Origin: Bugulina stolonifera
Taxonomy: Eukaryota; Bryozoa; Gymnolaemata; Cheilostomatida; Bugulidae
DNA length: 64,000 nt
Direction of reading: 5' to 3'
NCBI GenBank assembly: GCA_935421135.1
Contig: OW285188.1
Span: 16,531,233 to 16,595,232, forward strand
A program made the position numbers and the translations under genes. Under the pieces are notes generated by a model, which saw only the letters and a program-made list of their open reading frames with translations, did no database searches and was not told the DNA's origin. Below are positions 22,419-34,425 of this stretch, one piece after another. Every line of letters starts with the position of its first letter. Position 1 is the first letter of the stretch.

Positions 22419-24369
22419 GTTTATATTAGATATTCAAAGCTGAGCTGTATTCAACACAGTAGCTAAAAGTTGTCTAACTGCACTGATATGAAACGTGCTA
22501 ACCATCTAGTAAAATTTAGTACTAATGCTATTGTAAGGTTGCTTAGCAACACTGTCAAGCACCTGCTCATCATGCACCAAATTGTATTTTTAAAGTCTTT
22601 TTGACAGAAATAGCTATTTTAATGATATTCTTTTATTGGTATATTACCAAGCACTTTTATTATTTTTATTAAAGCAGAAACGCCAAAGATTAGTAATAAC
22701 ATCAACTTGGGAAATAATAAAAATTATTATTATTATTGGAAATATATATTTGGGTTTGAGATAGCGAATCGTTATTCGACATTTATTGCCAACTTCCTAA
22801 CAATCAAGTAGTCTGTGTTTCAACACAATGACAAAATTGTGGCAGTCAACTAAAGCCGGTGCCACTTATTGGTAAAGCTCAAGCTAGTTTTGCGTTAGCT
22901 ATATTTAAAAATAATAATAAAGATAATTTAAAGCAAATGAAAGTAAAGTAATATTAGTCTTTTGCACTTTACATTTCCCAGTTATGTGTACAGTGTTTTT
23001 TTCACATTATTATTCTCAAATTGTGTGGCACTGGTGACTAAATACATGTATATGCTAATACTTTGCTAATTACTCTACTGCTGTTTTACCCGACTACTGA
23101 ATAGTCATAGTCGATAGTGAATTGATTACTCAATTAGTTTTTGAGTTCTTTTGAAGTTGAAGTATATTTTATTAGTTAATTTTTTGAATTTTAGTTTATT
23201 TGTTGTACAATTTTTCTAATATTTTAGCTGTAGCCTACATTTATTTACATTCGATACTGTACTGTTAGTTACTGTTTTTTCCACCAACTTTTCTCTGATT
23301 CTATGCCAATCCATCCTATCCTCAGTGGTTAAACTAAAACTAACCTAACTAAGCTTAGTTTAGTGCTAGGAGTAGAAAAAAGTCTTTCCTAGTAATTACT
23401 ACTAACGGTTAATATAGTGGTAGTAGGCCAATTTCATTCAATTGCCCTGGTAATTAAGACATGATGCGGTGAGGTGTAATGTAGTCGAAGAGTCAAGACT
23501 AATGGTTGCAATAAACCTCATCATCATGCCATCAGAAAAGAAGACATAAAGGGGTTCACAGCAAAAAGTTGTTCAATATGTGAATGGTTTGTGAGAATGG
23601 CGTTGCTAACTTGTTGGCAGCTGATTGACTCCCCACCCATAACAATCATCAAGGAAGTGTTCCCAACAGATTATATTATTCTAAAGCAAATCAACACATC
23701 ATTGACATTATTGAAATGGGTAGCCTACTCTTACCCAAAGCGACAGATCATAAGTAACCGCTGTCAGTGTCTTTTTGTCAATGGGCCTCATATGAATGTA
23801 GCCTATACTTGATTAACTCGTTTTCTTTACTCACAATCATAAACTATCTTATACATTGTATGTTTTCATCTTCATGGAAAACAGCCTGGTAAACTACTGT
23901 TCAGTTTTATGCTTCCCATTTTGTCAAGGATGCATGAAGAACAACTTCCCATTTCTCAAAATAATCTCGATTCTAGGATGACCTCCCATGCTAAACCGTT
24001 GAGTCCTGGTCTATTCTTATCCCAGCGTTAGTCACTAGACCAACTAATGCTTAGTATCTTCCAGTTTTTAATTAACTAATTTGGGAGAGAGAACCAAAAC
24101 TAAAAAGTATAGCTGAAGTTGCCTGTAAACCTATGACAGGAGTATAGTTTAATATTAGCAATTTATACTGCTAGTAAATTACAGTATGAAGGTGTCGATA
24201 TATCTGATAAGTGAAAAGATTGCAGTGTGGAATTTTTTTAACATCGACATCATCAGAAATTAACGAATATGCTGTGCAGCTGCAAGTTTGTGTCACATTC
24301 TTACTTTAAATGTAGAGATCTCAGCTGTTGAGGTAAATGAAGGCAGACTAATCCTACTCCACACTCAAC
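22419..24369. other. Divergent intergenic region between ODAD4 and the PWWP gene
   Basis: About 1.95 kb head-to-head spacer that must hold both promoters. AT-rich, with no recognisable core promoter and no coding segment. One probable old SINE lies at 23962-24047. Confidence 0.55.
23962..24047 (-). mobile_element. Degraded tRNA-derived SINE head
   Basis: On the minus strand, TTGGTCTAGTGACTAACGC resembles an A box and AGGTCATCCTAGAATCGAGA, about 45 bases later, resembles a decayed B box. There is no clear tail. Confidence 0.4.
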
Positions 24370-27300
24370 ATGTCTAGCAGCAGTAGTGCTGATTCCAGCT
24401 CTGTAAGTTTATTCTGCTAACTAGTAAAGTGAAGTTGCTTTCCAACAGATAATGTAACAAAGCTAACAATTATAAGGCGGTCCTATCTAAACCCACTATT
24501 TATAATGTTTTGTTATAAATTACAAAAAGTAGCGGCAAAATTGAGGCATCGTGTGTATGTATGCATAAATATAGATCATTGTATCTCTATTCTGAACATT
24601 GACGCTAAATGCTCTCCAAGTAGCTGTGATAATTTGATATGCATTTCCCATTACTGAGTGTTGCTCTCCATGATAGGGTACACAGAGTACAAGTTCTACA
24701 GGTAAATCAGCAACTAAATCATCAGCAACAACTTCTGCAGCGGCAAAGAGTTCAGGACCAGAAGGTCACCATGGTAGACGGAAACCTACCATGAAAGTGA
24801 AATCAGCTGCCAGAACTGTGTCAAATGAGGAAGGTGATGGTAGAGAGTCTGATGATACAAAGTCTGTAGGAAAAAGTATTATTCGTCGAAGACCTACAGG
24901 AATATACAGTAAGTGGACACTTTACTTTTCCATCTTTTAGCCTATATATTGAGCACTATTAGAGTACATGCATTTAATTGTAGTTCTTTACAATAATAGG
25001 ATGTCATTGTTTTATTGCTGACTTGTTAGAATCATTACATTGTGCTATTGTGTGCCTTCACTAGAACTTTTTGAAAGGTTTTTATTTGGTGGTTTTATTT
25101 TTTAGACAAAACAGAATTGAGGTTGAATGCTTTAGCTGGTGTGGTACAAGGAGACCAGGCAGCTGACTATGACATTGGTTAGTATGGCGTTATTATTGAA
25201 TTAAAAACATCTATGATAATGTGTCAAGGGACATCTGAATATCTTGCACAAGGCTTGTAATTGTTGTCTAGCAAGCTGTATTATAAACCTAGTGGGATGG
25301 GCTGGTGTTGTGTGCCTAAGAAAAGTTTTTTGATTGAATCACTTAGTTCATCACTTTGAAGTTGCTTTTCTTTGATAGCACTGGTTTAGCCGACGTAGCA
25401 GATATTAATAGCACACTCTGCTCATGTTGAAGTAAGTTAATGGCACGGGTTTACTGTAATAACTGCTTTTCAAACAGGTGAACTAGTGTTTGTCAACCAT
25501 AATGGTGTACCATGGCCAGCTCGCATTGAAGATCCTTCAAATGTAACGGAACCAGTGACGAGGTTTGAATATGCTGTATTTCTTTATGGACTGCATCAAA
25601 GGTTTGATTTACTAGTCTCTAGATATAATATACTTCATACTATATCTGTTGCTTGACTTCCAGAGCTATACAAGAAATTTGACCAGATTTAGAAAACTTT
25701 GTTCACTCTGTGATGTCATACTAATTGACTGTTTGCCAGCAATCTGTCTGACCAAGTTATAATCATGAGATGATTAAACTGATTCATTTGATAGTATGAA
25801 GTGGGAACTCACTCACTCACTGCATGCTAGCCATTAGTTTACCCCTCTAGTTGATTGTTATATAGAAAGAGAGTGAGACTGAAAGATGTGTTCCTGTATG
25901 AACAGAACCTAGAGGCATTCGAGGGGAAGAATGATAACGTATTACTCAATGTTGGTATGAACGAGATCAGGACAGACCCAGACTGTAATCTAAAGAAAGT
26001 TCCATCAGTAAGTCCCTCAGTCCCACAAGGTCAAACATACCTACCTGTAATTGCCTCGGTGATTGGTCCAATTGTAGTGTGTATAATTAAATAGTTGCAC
26101 AAAGTTCCAGTTTGTGGTGTTGCAATCCTGGGTAATTTTATCATACCAATTATATAAACACTATAAGTACTGATCACATGATGTAATAGCAGACAACTCC
26201 AAGTACAAGTACTGTTCACATGTAATAGCAGACAACTTCCAGTATAAGTATTGATCGCATGTAGTAGCAGACAACTCCTAGTATTACTGATCACATGTAA
26301 TAGCAGACAACTCCAATGTCATTTATTATTCTATGTGATTGTAGCATAAGAAGAAACCCATACGGTATCTGATGAAGAGTAGATCTCATACATTCTTAGA
26401 AAGATATCTGGATGGTCCAGCCATTCACCTGGTAAGTCATACTTGAGAGTCACAACATTGAACACATACCATAAGGTGTTTGTGGTCTAGCATGTTTGTG
26501 GGGGGGGGGGGGTGCAGTTTGTTAATTTCATTGACCAGTGATAAGAGTTCGTCCTTACTAATGGTCTGTAGCCCACTGATTGATGGGTTGTTCCATGGCC
26601 TCAGGAAGTACTGTTGTCATAGAAACATGTGCATAACGTTATACTAACACACAAATAATTAATATAGATGTAACACTTAGAGCTACAGTATGGTGTTACT
26701 TAGAGTACCCTATATCTTTGAGCATGTCTAACTCAAATCGCGGGTAAATTAAGTTTGTTTCCTTCACCACATGTACATGTACATACCAGTTTTGTAATTG
26801 TAATATAATATAATATCATCTTACTTTCCTCTATTGATGCTACTGTTTCACTTTCCTTTCTCCAACAACATCCATACATGTATCATGTGTGTCATTGTAT
26901 TTTCTGTACAATATATTTTGGACTTCTCCTATCCTACAGAATATTATTGATAGAATTGTATGCATTGAATGGTGCTAGGACTATACATATGGTATCACAT
27001 AACTGCATTATATAATGCCGTCTGCGTAGGTATCAGAAGAGAGTGAGAGTGAGACACCTGCTACCGATGACATCAGCTACAATCCATTCCAGTCTGAAGG
27101 TTACATCACATATGATAGTGCTCTGGGTTACTTTACCATCACATCATCCTTTCTCTTTATGCTGTACATGACGTGGTGGATGCTAGTCATGGTATGTTAC
27201 CTTTATGTAACTGGGGTTAATAGCTAGTTAGGTGTAGCAGTAGAGGCCATTCGATATATGCTTGTACATGTTACATGTAACCTGTGTGGTAAATGACAAC

Positions 27301-30300
27301 CTTGAACTAATAAAAATATACTGCTGCTACATCATGTTGTAATTTAAACAGAATCTATTACCAGAATCTGAGATGTCTGTTCATCTTCTAATATTAATCA
27401 ACACGCTGTATATAATAGAATTGTTGAGTTCTAAATAATACATATTTTAGGATAGCAGCTTACAAGAATGCTCTTGAATGTTTTTTCACTAAATTGATGC
27501 ACATATTTTCATTTCAATATCATCTGCTGTGTAACTTATCATGTCTTGGCTAACTTTATTTTTAGCCGTTCCTGGAGCCGAAGTATTTCAGTTTGATAGA
27601 AGGTCATTTCCCTAATCCATCAGAGAGTCTAGTCTACCCAATCACTGGTGGTACCATTCTATCCTGTTCTATTAGTAAGTATTAGTAAGAAAAGACCACT
27701 CCAGTATCAGCAAGGATTGTTGGAAATATTTTCAGAAACAGGATTTGTAAGAAGACAACTCATCAAAACTGGAGTAGTTTATAAATTCACAAACATAATA
27801 TACAGTATTGCTCTCGATAGTTGACACTAACAGTTGAGTGTAATATGAAATAGGGAAGATGATAATAAAAATGAATGTTGTTTTTATTGTTGTGTTTATT
27901 GTTTTTTACTATATTTTCAGTACCAATCCGTATTTATTAAATTCTGTTTAAATTGTTCTGTTATATTGATGATTATTTTGTTTATTTATAGTTGGATATG
28001 TTTACACTCAGCTGGGCAGATGATGAGAGCTCCTCACAATAACTTAATGGTTAGTTTAGTTTAGTCTGACTCTAACAATACCAGTGGCTCTCTCAATACT
28101 CTCTACTCCTACTAACATTTAGAATTGTCTTGCCTTTAATTTGGGTCAAGTCATGCCTTACAGAAATGGTTCAGGTTTTTACTTTGCCTCCAAAGTGATA
28201 CTGTCACTTTGGAGGCAAGACAAATCCAAATTTCTATCAATAATTTTTCACCAACTATAAAAATAGAGCAATTTTTGTATGATGTTTACCATGGGTTGGT
28301 CCAGCTGAAGGCAAGGTAATTGCAATGTACCAAAATCTAATGACATGCAGTTATCATTGTGTGAACAAGCTGGGGGGGATCATTGCTGATACCAAATACA
28401 CAAGAGTAGTGGCATATATGTATTATATACTGGAGCTATCTATCAATCATAGCTTGGGAAACAAGCATGCATTGATTATTTATTTCTATACTATTGCTAT
28501 GACACATACATACATGTGCAGCATATTACTAGGTTATTATAGAGTAACCTCGTATTAGAATTGCTTTGACAATACAATAATCAACCAGCGGATCACATTA
28601 ATTTTTTCTCACTGGCATTCGCAAATCTAATAGCACTTCTTTGTTCTGTTAAATCTGTCATTTTTCCTGATTGAAAAAAGGTTGTTCCTGCTAATTGACC
28701 TTGACATTTTGCTCAAAATCACAGGCTATATAGTAGAGAGCATTTAAGGATTTTAAAATCGAGCACACATCACCTATGGCAACATCTGTACAAAACATTA
28801 GCAAGATAACACTAATGCTTGAAAAAGTATCAAATCTCTCCTGGAAGTTTTGGATCCCCTCGTATGTAAAATGTATGTACTTATTAGGCTTACATTGTGT
28901 ATAATTAGCATATCACCATCGCCCATCTTACAAACCCAGTGTACTTTCTCCACTTTCTCATCCTTGGCCAATTTGTATAGTAGTACTAAGATAAATAACT
29001 GTATATACAGGAAAAAATTATGTCTGCTCTATCAGTAAAGGTGGTTCAACAAAATGAAAGCTGAAAAAAACAAAAGAGGATCTCAGGCCAAGCGGGCCAT
29101 GAGAGGGGCTCGAACTCGGCACCCATTGCACCACTTACCAAAGTGCAAGCATGGTTGCCACTCAGCCATTCCATCCTCTGCTAGATTGTTGAAATTTTAA
29201 TATATAAGAAGGGCTTCACAACAAAATTCTGCCAATCACTTCAAGTTTAACAAACCCTTTATCAACCAATACAAATACTTTTTGTATAAAAACAAATTAT
29301 GTGAAGCCATTGTATCATTGGCATGAAGTCATATTACTTAAAATGATGACTTGTGTTCATTGAATTTGATCAAAAAACATGTTTTTCACAAACAATGGTT
29401 TACGATTCCTGTATCTGAGGGAACGATTCCCGTGTTTGAGGGGAACGATTCCTGTATTTGAGGGGAACGATTCCTGTATTTGAGGGGAACGATTCCTGTG
29501 TTTGAGGGGAACGATTCCTGTGTTTGAGGGGAGCGATTCCTGTGTTTGAGGGGAACGATTCCTGTATTTGAGGGGAACGATTCCTGTATTTGAGGGGAAC
29601 GATTCCTGTATTTGAGGGGAATGATTGGGTGAAATAGATGAGTTTATTAAAGCTGTAGCCACAGCAACTTTTATAATGAATCTACATGTAATTAATTAGA
29701 GAAACATATTCCAGAATAAATGACAAGAGTCCCATGTTTTTGCAAAATTACTTGTCTAAAATACCAGGTTGCTGTTGCAGAGTAAATAAGGCTATTCATG
29801 CACACCTTACACCTATTTAACCTGGTCATTCTCAATGCTGGTATGCAGGTCGGTTCATATCATACAGTAGTTATATGTATACTAGCAGCGACTTAGCATT
29901 ACCAAGTGCTATCTGTAGTAGGAACTGGTGAGAAATTGGTTATTTGTAAATCTTTCCAGCAACTAAATACATTGTTTACTCATGACAAACATTTGGAACA
30001 GAGTCATCAGCCTCACACTGTCATCGGGAGAGGCAGAGACTGGTGTGCAGAGGCTAATTGCCGCAAAGCATGTGCATAATATATAAATATGTAATAATTT
30101 TATAAATGATGTTGTTACAGTTGCATGTTTTGGAGCTGTGATGTATGGACCACGAGTACACGATCAGCAGCAGTTGGTGGTACTGCCTCAGAGAGATGAA
30201 GACGCTCCACTGAGGCACACTAGAATGGAGGAGTTCTTACAGCTCATACAGAAGGGACAGCCAGCCATATTTATACTCCTGCTATCAGCTCTGTTTACTC

Positions 30301-30383
30301 TCACACCCTTCAAGTTCTTTGCTCTCTCCATCATAGCCTTCAGTGGTTTCTATCTACTATATGACTTTATTCTGTACTTGTAA
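24370..30383 (+). CDS. PWWP-domain protein with C-terminal membrane helices
   Basis: Eight shared exons (24370-24402, 24677-24908, 25106-25177, 25478-25601, 25866-26007, 26345-26431, 27030-27191, 27566-27674) join in phase 1 to 27992-28023 (330 aa) or 30121-30383 (407 aa). Residues 1-90 are Ser/Lys-rich and basic. Residues about 110-198 form a PWWP chromatin-reader domain: DIGELVFVNHNG, then VPWPARI (PWP in place of PWWP), then EYAVFLYG and LKDVFLYE. After a basic linker and an acidic patch (SEESESE) come a helix at about 262-284 (GYFTITSSFLFMLYMTWWML), PFLEPKYF, and a second helix from about 306. The longer ending adds one or two more helices. Exons 6 and 7 join in phase 0 and the membrane part has no Met of its own before its first helix, so one polypeptide is the simplest reading. 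I infer a nuclear-envelope chromatin tether. The two-helix part also resembles DPM2. Confidence 0.75.
26163..26316. repeat. Minisatellite, about 39-bp unit, four copies
   Basis: The AGACAACTCC core recurs at 26191, 26230, 26269 and 26305, each preceded by TGATCACATGTAATAGC or a variant. It lies in the intron before exon 6 of the PWWP gene. Confidence 0.8.
26500..26512. repeat. Poly-G run of 13
   Basis: Thirteen G in a row in an AT-rich intron. It may be a slippage site or quadruplex former. Confidence 0.8.
27992..28023 (+). CDS. Short alternative last exon of the PWWP gene
   Basis: Acceptor TTTATAG, then the phase-1 reading adds GYVYTQLGR and TGA, giving 330 aa. With this ending the two-helix tail has the size and look of DPM2. 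No AATAAA is visible close downstream. Confidence 0.6.
28184..28218. repeat. Perfect 15-bp inverted repeat
   Basis: TTGCCTCCAAAGTGA, a 5-base loop, then its exact complement. It lies between the two alternative last exons of the PWWP gene. Confidence 0.85.
29060..29180 (-). mobile_element. tRNA-derived SINE, minus strand
   Basis: On the minus strand, TGGCTGAGTGGCAACC (A box, 29153-29168) and GAGTTCGAGCCCC (B box, 29105-29117) are good Leu/Ser-tRNA-like promoter elements. The intervening region does not fold as a normal tRNA, so a SINE head is more likely than a tRNA gene. Confidence 0.6.
29404..29622. repeat. 22-bp minisatellite, ten units
   Basis: GATTCCTGTATTTGAGGGG plus AAC repeats ten times with almost constant 22-base spacing (first unit 21) and a few A/G and T/C variants. 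It is intronic to the long PWWP isoform. A minus-strand open frame across it is only a by-product of the repeat. Confidence 0.93.
30121..30383 (+). CDS. Long alternative last exon of the PWWP gene
   Basis: After GTTGTTACAG the phase-1 reading continues ACFGAVMYGPRVHD through a polar stretch (LPQRDEDAPLRH) to a strongly hydrophobic C terminus of about 40 residues (FILLLSALFTL and FFALSIIAFSGFYLL) and TAA, giving 407 aa. The hydrophobic part is long enough for two tightly packed helices. The phase fits the donor at 27674 exactly. It could alternatively be a small separate gene starting at the ATG at 30138. Confidence 0.65.
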
Positions 30384-30889
30384 GATGACATCTCAGTGGG
30401 TAATATTAGACTTGTCTGGTGATTGGCTCAGGTTATGTGTAGTGAACTGTGATTGGGCAATATTTCTTGCACTGTGGTGTGGTGTTAATTTATTTGTCAA
30501 CAATATAATGAAGAAGAATTAGATATCCTGATAATGGTGTTCTTTCTCCCTGTGTTAGTTGTCTAGAGTTTTCTTACATGCATGCTGATGTATGATGACA
30601 TAACTGTCTTATATTTGTTCAATCACTAAACTATTATTTGTATAACTATAACTTTGGGAATGGTGTTGTCTCAGGGTGTGCATGTGCTACTCTCCATTAT
30701 TCCCTGTACAAGTATTTACTATCTAATTCTCTCAGGACGTTACAATAACCCCTGTATTATAGGTCTAAAGACAACCAGTTATATACATTAGTACTACACA
30801 TCTACATTGGTACATACACTGAGACTTTAGTAAGTGTATCTTAATATAGTGTATATATGTAGTGTATTATAAGAGCAGCATTGATAGTG
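30384..30889. other. Short same-strand spacer, PWWP gene to CIB2
   Basis: About 500 non-coding bases with no obvious AATAAA for the PWWP gene. It holds the CIB2 promoter or 5' UTR. Confidence 0.5.
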
Positions 30890-33873
30890 ATGGGTAACAA
30901 CAAATCTGTGTTTACTAGTGAGCAGATGGAGGCATACCAGGTTGGTTAATATTACTTACCCTCTCGATCTCTCTCTCCCATACTTGTGCAGGATTCAACC
31001 AGCATCTGGACATTTATTTTTTATAGTGAATTAAGTATAGCACTTAACAGTGTTTATGTGCTATGTTATCCTGAGTATGAAGCCACCTACACTCTACAAC
31101 CCATTTGAGTGGTCTAGGAGCCCAGGCCAGTAGGATGTAGTACGTATAATTCATTACATATTTGGAGATACACTGTATTATATTATTCTGTAGGATTGTA
31201 CATACTTTAACAAGCAGGAGATTTTGAGGTAAGTTTTATCAGATTCTAACATAATAATAATAATAATATGTATGTCCGTATTAACAGCTGTTGGTTGAAG
31301 GACAATGTATATGTATGCGACTACTCCTTCAGTTGTTCAGCAAAATTTCTATTGTAATGTGATATTGTCATCCTGTATAATTATAGAGTATAGAGATGAA
31401 CATTGTTTCTTTATATGTTTGTATTTGTAAGCATAATGTACTCGCCTGTACTCAGTGAAGCCTACTGCCTACTACTTGTAGAATATATCACAGATTCAGA
31501 GCTATTATGCCAGACCAGATCCCTAAGTATATGGACGCAGACCAACTCTTCTCTCTCAAGATACCTAAGGCTAGAATGAAACAGATATCTGAGCTCAAGG
31601 TGCTATTATACGAGGGCAGTAGTAAGAGCTGCCTTCTCTTGTCCTACCCTTGTACTCCTACTAGTGAAATTTACATGTATGTGTGGGCGTTATCATGGGT
31701 GCTGTGACCACATTTTGGATTGCACTCCAATTCATGGATAGGTAGGGCAGCCATCTTTAAAGTCTCATTAGCTGCTTACATGACTTGTAGGTTCAATCAA
31801 GACGTACATATCTGGACATTTTATTTATGCAAATAATTTGGTTTCATAAGTATGTTAAATTTGCATTAGGTCTACATAAGTATATAGAATTGTAGAAACT
31901 AATCCGGAGTTGCTAAATTCAACTTGAACGGATCTGTTTGAATTATTGTTAAGAGTTATATCAACCTTGTGCAGGAGAATCCGTTCCAAGACCAGATACT
32001 GAAAGTGTTCACAGAGGACGCAAGTGGAAACATGTGCTTCAATGATTTCATTAACATGCTGTCTGTAATGTGTGAGTCATCACCCAGAGAACTCAAGTCT
32101 CACTACTGTTTCCAAATCCATGGTGAGCAAGTTCCTTAGTGTTGTAGCTCACTGTTCAGTTGTGTGACCTTACTAAAACTCTCATTGAAGCATGGAATTG
32201 TACATTGGAATATCTTATGCCTAAACCGCTGTCCCAGCCACAATTTATGAGTAGCATATACAGTGAGTTAACTAACTCCACCTCTATCAATTGATTGTTA
32301 TATAGTGCTATGAAATCATCTGCACTATTGTAATTAAACTCCTATGGTAAACCAGTTTTATATGTAAGAGAAGGTAATTCCTTCTTATTTTGATAGTTTA
32401 CTAGACATGAAGTAAGAGTAGACATGACATTTCTCTGCCACAAAAGTATTTTTTACTGCTAACCACAATTGAGTAGTTGTTATATGCATCTACAGTCTAC
32501 AGGCATATATTACCCTTTTCTAGATTTTGATGGTGATGGATATTTGAATGCTTCAGATATGGACCAAGCCCTGAAATACATCACAAACAATGAGCTGGAA
32601 AAAGAGGAGCTAGACTACATCACCTCTAAAATTATAGGTACTAGTGTTGAATTTTGTATATTGTATTACTGTACAATGTAGCTCAAATACTAGTGACTGA
32701 AGCGTTTAAATGCGTTAGGATTTATCTTCTCACGTGCAAGAGGGGCTGGACATGCAAGGTTTATGCGTAGGCCACACTGCAGCGAATTTTTAGCGAAAAG
32801 CGAATTTTGGCCAGTGGCGAATTCGCAGATTCGCAAAATATGTGCGAATTCGCGGAAAACATGCGATTTCGCATTAGCTGGATTGAATCAGCTAATTCGC
32901 AACTCGCTAATTTGTGATTGGTCAATTTTTACTTGTCACGTTACTGTCACGTGTTCAGAGCCACGGATTTTCAATCAATCATGAGTTTAAATTATTATAT
33001 TAAGATATTTATTTCAACTGATGAATAAAATGAATACTTCCGTTTGCAAGAATCGTGTAAAACGAATAAAAGTAAGAATAAAATAATTATTATATTTTAT
33101 TCTATTTTAATTATAATTTTATTTTACATTTTTCGGAGTTCTAGTTCTGCAGTGAATGAGAAACGTGACCGAGGATAATAATTTTTGATCCCTCATTGGG
33201 TGAAATCAAATCGTGCACAATGCAAATTCGCTTATAGCTTTTGCAGTGTGGCACGCTCGGTTCTAATTTGCGAATTCGCAAGAAAATTCGCTGTAGTGTG
33301 GCCTAAGCTTTAGATTACCCATGTAGTATTATACACACAGTTATAAATTAAAGTGAGAGAGGACAATTTCTTATTGTTATAAATAGCTTAGGTGGGTAGG
33401 GATGATATGTACACCATGATGTACATAGAACTGAACAGGGATCCCTCTCTAACATCACTGGTGATGGGGATTCAAACTATGGTTACTGATCATACTAAGA
33501 AGTTGCCCTCTCCCAATTATTTTCCTTTCTCTATAGAAATGTCTAAGTTCTCTAAAAGTGATGCTACAGAGCTGAGAAATAACTGTGGAGTTTATGGAGT
33601 AAGCAGTTAATGCAGGGATAAGACTGCTCTTCTGTTGTAGAGGAAGCTGACCTGGATGAGGATAAAAAGCTGAGTGAAGTTGAATTTGAGTTGATGCTGT
33701 CCAAATGCCCAGACTTTCTAGGGTAACCATTCTTTGTTTACTTTCTACTGTTGGTACTTTTACAAAGTGTAATATTGCTGAATAGCGTGTAAATAGTACC
33801 AAAAAAGGACAAGAAGTACACAAATAGTGAATTTTATAATCTATTGTGCAGGTCATTCAACTTCAGAGCTTGA
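30890..33873 (+). CDS. CIB2: Calcium and integrin-binding protein 2-like
   Basis: Seven exons (30890-30940, 31194-31228, 31482-31599, 31975-32122, 32524-32637, 33641-33722, 33852-33873) encode 189 aa; human CIB2 has 187. The N terminus MGNNKSVFTSEQMEAYQ closely parallels CIB2 and carries Gly2 for myristoylation. ELKENPFQDQI and FNDFINMLSVMCE are family hallmarks. EF-hand 3 (DFDGDGYLNASD, with Asp at position 12, which favours Mg) and EF-hand 4 (DLDEDKKLSEVE, with Glu at position 12) are intact. The end is PDFLGSFNFRA. CIB2 works in Ca/Mg signalling and, in vertebrates, with TMC channels in hair cells. The exon 3 donor (AAG then GTGCTA) is weak. Intron 5 contains an inverted-repeat element. 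CIB3 is the nearest alternative. Confidence 0.92.
32768..33305. mobile_element. Inverted-repeat element (MITE) with TA target duplication
   Basis: The ends are inverted copies, GGCCACACTGCAGCGAATTT and GGCCACACTACAGCGAATTT, with TA directly outside each. The roughly 534-bp interior has no coding capacity and is studded with GCGAATTCGC-type palindromes near both ends. It lies in CIB2 intron 5. It is a non-autonomous DNA transposon; the TA duplication suggests Tc1/mariner-like or a related mobiliser. Confidence 0.8.
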
Positions 33874-34425
33874 AATGGAATATTATGAAAGCTGCAATCA
33901 TCACAGGAGAGAAGACAACTCCTGAAGCAAAGGCTTCTATTTAGCAGGGATACTTGGTGTTGTACATTAGCAGCCTGTAATCTAGCCTTCACAAAAGTAT
34001 TTGTGGGCAGGTTGACTAAGAACACATTTTCTTCTTTGGCTGGGAACCCAGGCTGATGCACATACATTCCTAGTATGTTACACTCATTGTATTATGTAAA
34101 TTTTATTTGTGACATGGAAAAATATTAAAAAGTTTTTGTGTAGTTTTCACAACAATTTTACATAATTGTGCCATATGTAATATAATATATACATGTACAT
34201 GTAGTAAAAAATCTAGCAATTTTATTTCTTCACACAAGCTAAAGTAGAATGGTCAATATTTATGATTTACCATCATTTGGAACTTTAAATTTAAATTGGA
34301 ATAGCCATGAAATATATATATATACATGTAGAGTAAACAATTAATTTAGCTAAGAGTTACTGTGAATATTCACACAGCTTGATGTTCATTGACTAGAGTT
34401 TCTATTGTTACTGCTGCCAGTTATA
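33874..34425. other. Convergent intergenic region, CIB2 / G alpha
   Basis: Tail-to-tail spacer of about 550 bases, mostly 3' UTR sequence, AT-rich. Confidence 0.55.
34221..34226 (-). promoter_or_regulatory. Polyadenylation signal, G alpha gene
   Basis: AATAAA on the minus strand, about 200 bases after the G alpha stop. Confidence 0.6.

Noticed and set aside
29060..29180. Functional tRNA gene
   Set aside because: A and B boxes are present, but the acceptor and anticodon arms do not pair as a tRNA should, so a SINE head is more likely.
29404..29622. CRISPR-like regular repeat
   Set aside because: Units abut directly with no unique spacers, in an animal intron.
29357..29662. Minus-strand 101-codon frame with a repeated peptide
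   Set aside because: It is the 22-bp minisatellite read in one frame; there is no splice or start context.
30138..30383. Independent small membrane-protein gene
   Set aside because: The frame continues upstream to an acceptor at 30121 in exactly the phase left by 27674, so an alternative last exon is preferred, though not proven.
33455..33856. Minus-strand 133-codon frame
   Set aside because: It overlaps CIB2 exon 6 antisense and has no family features.
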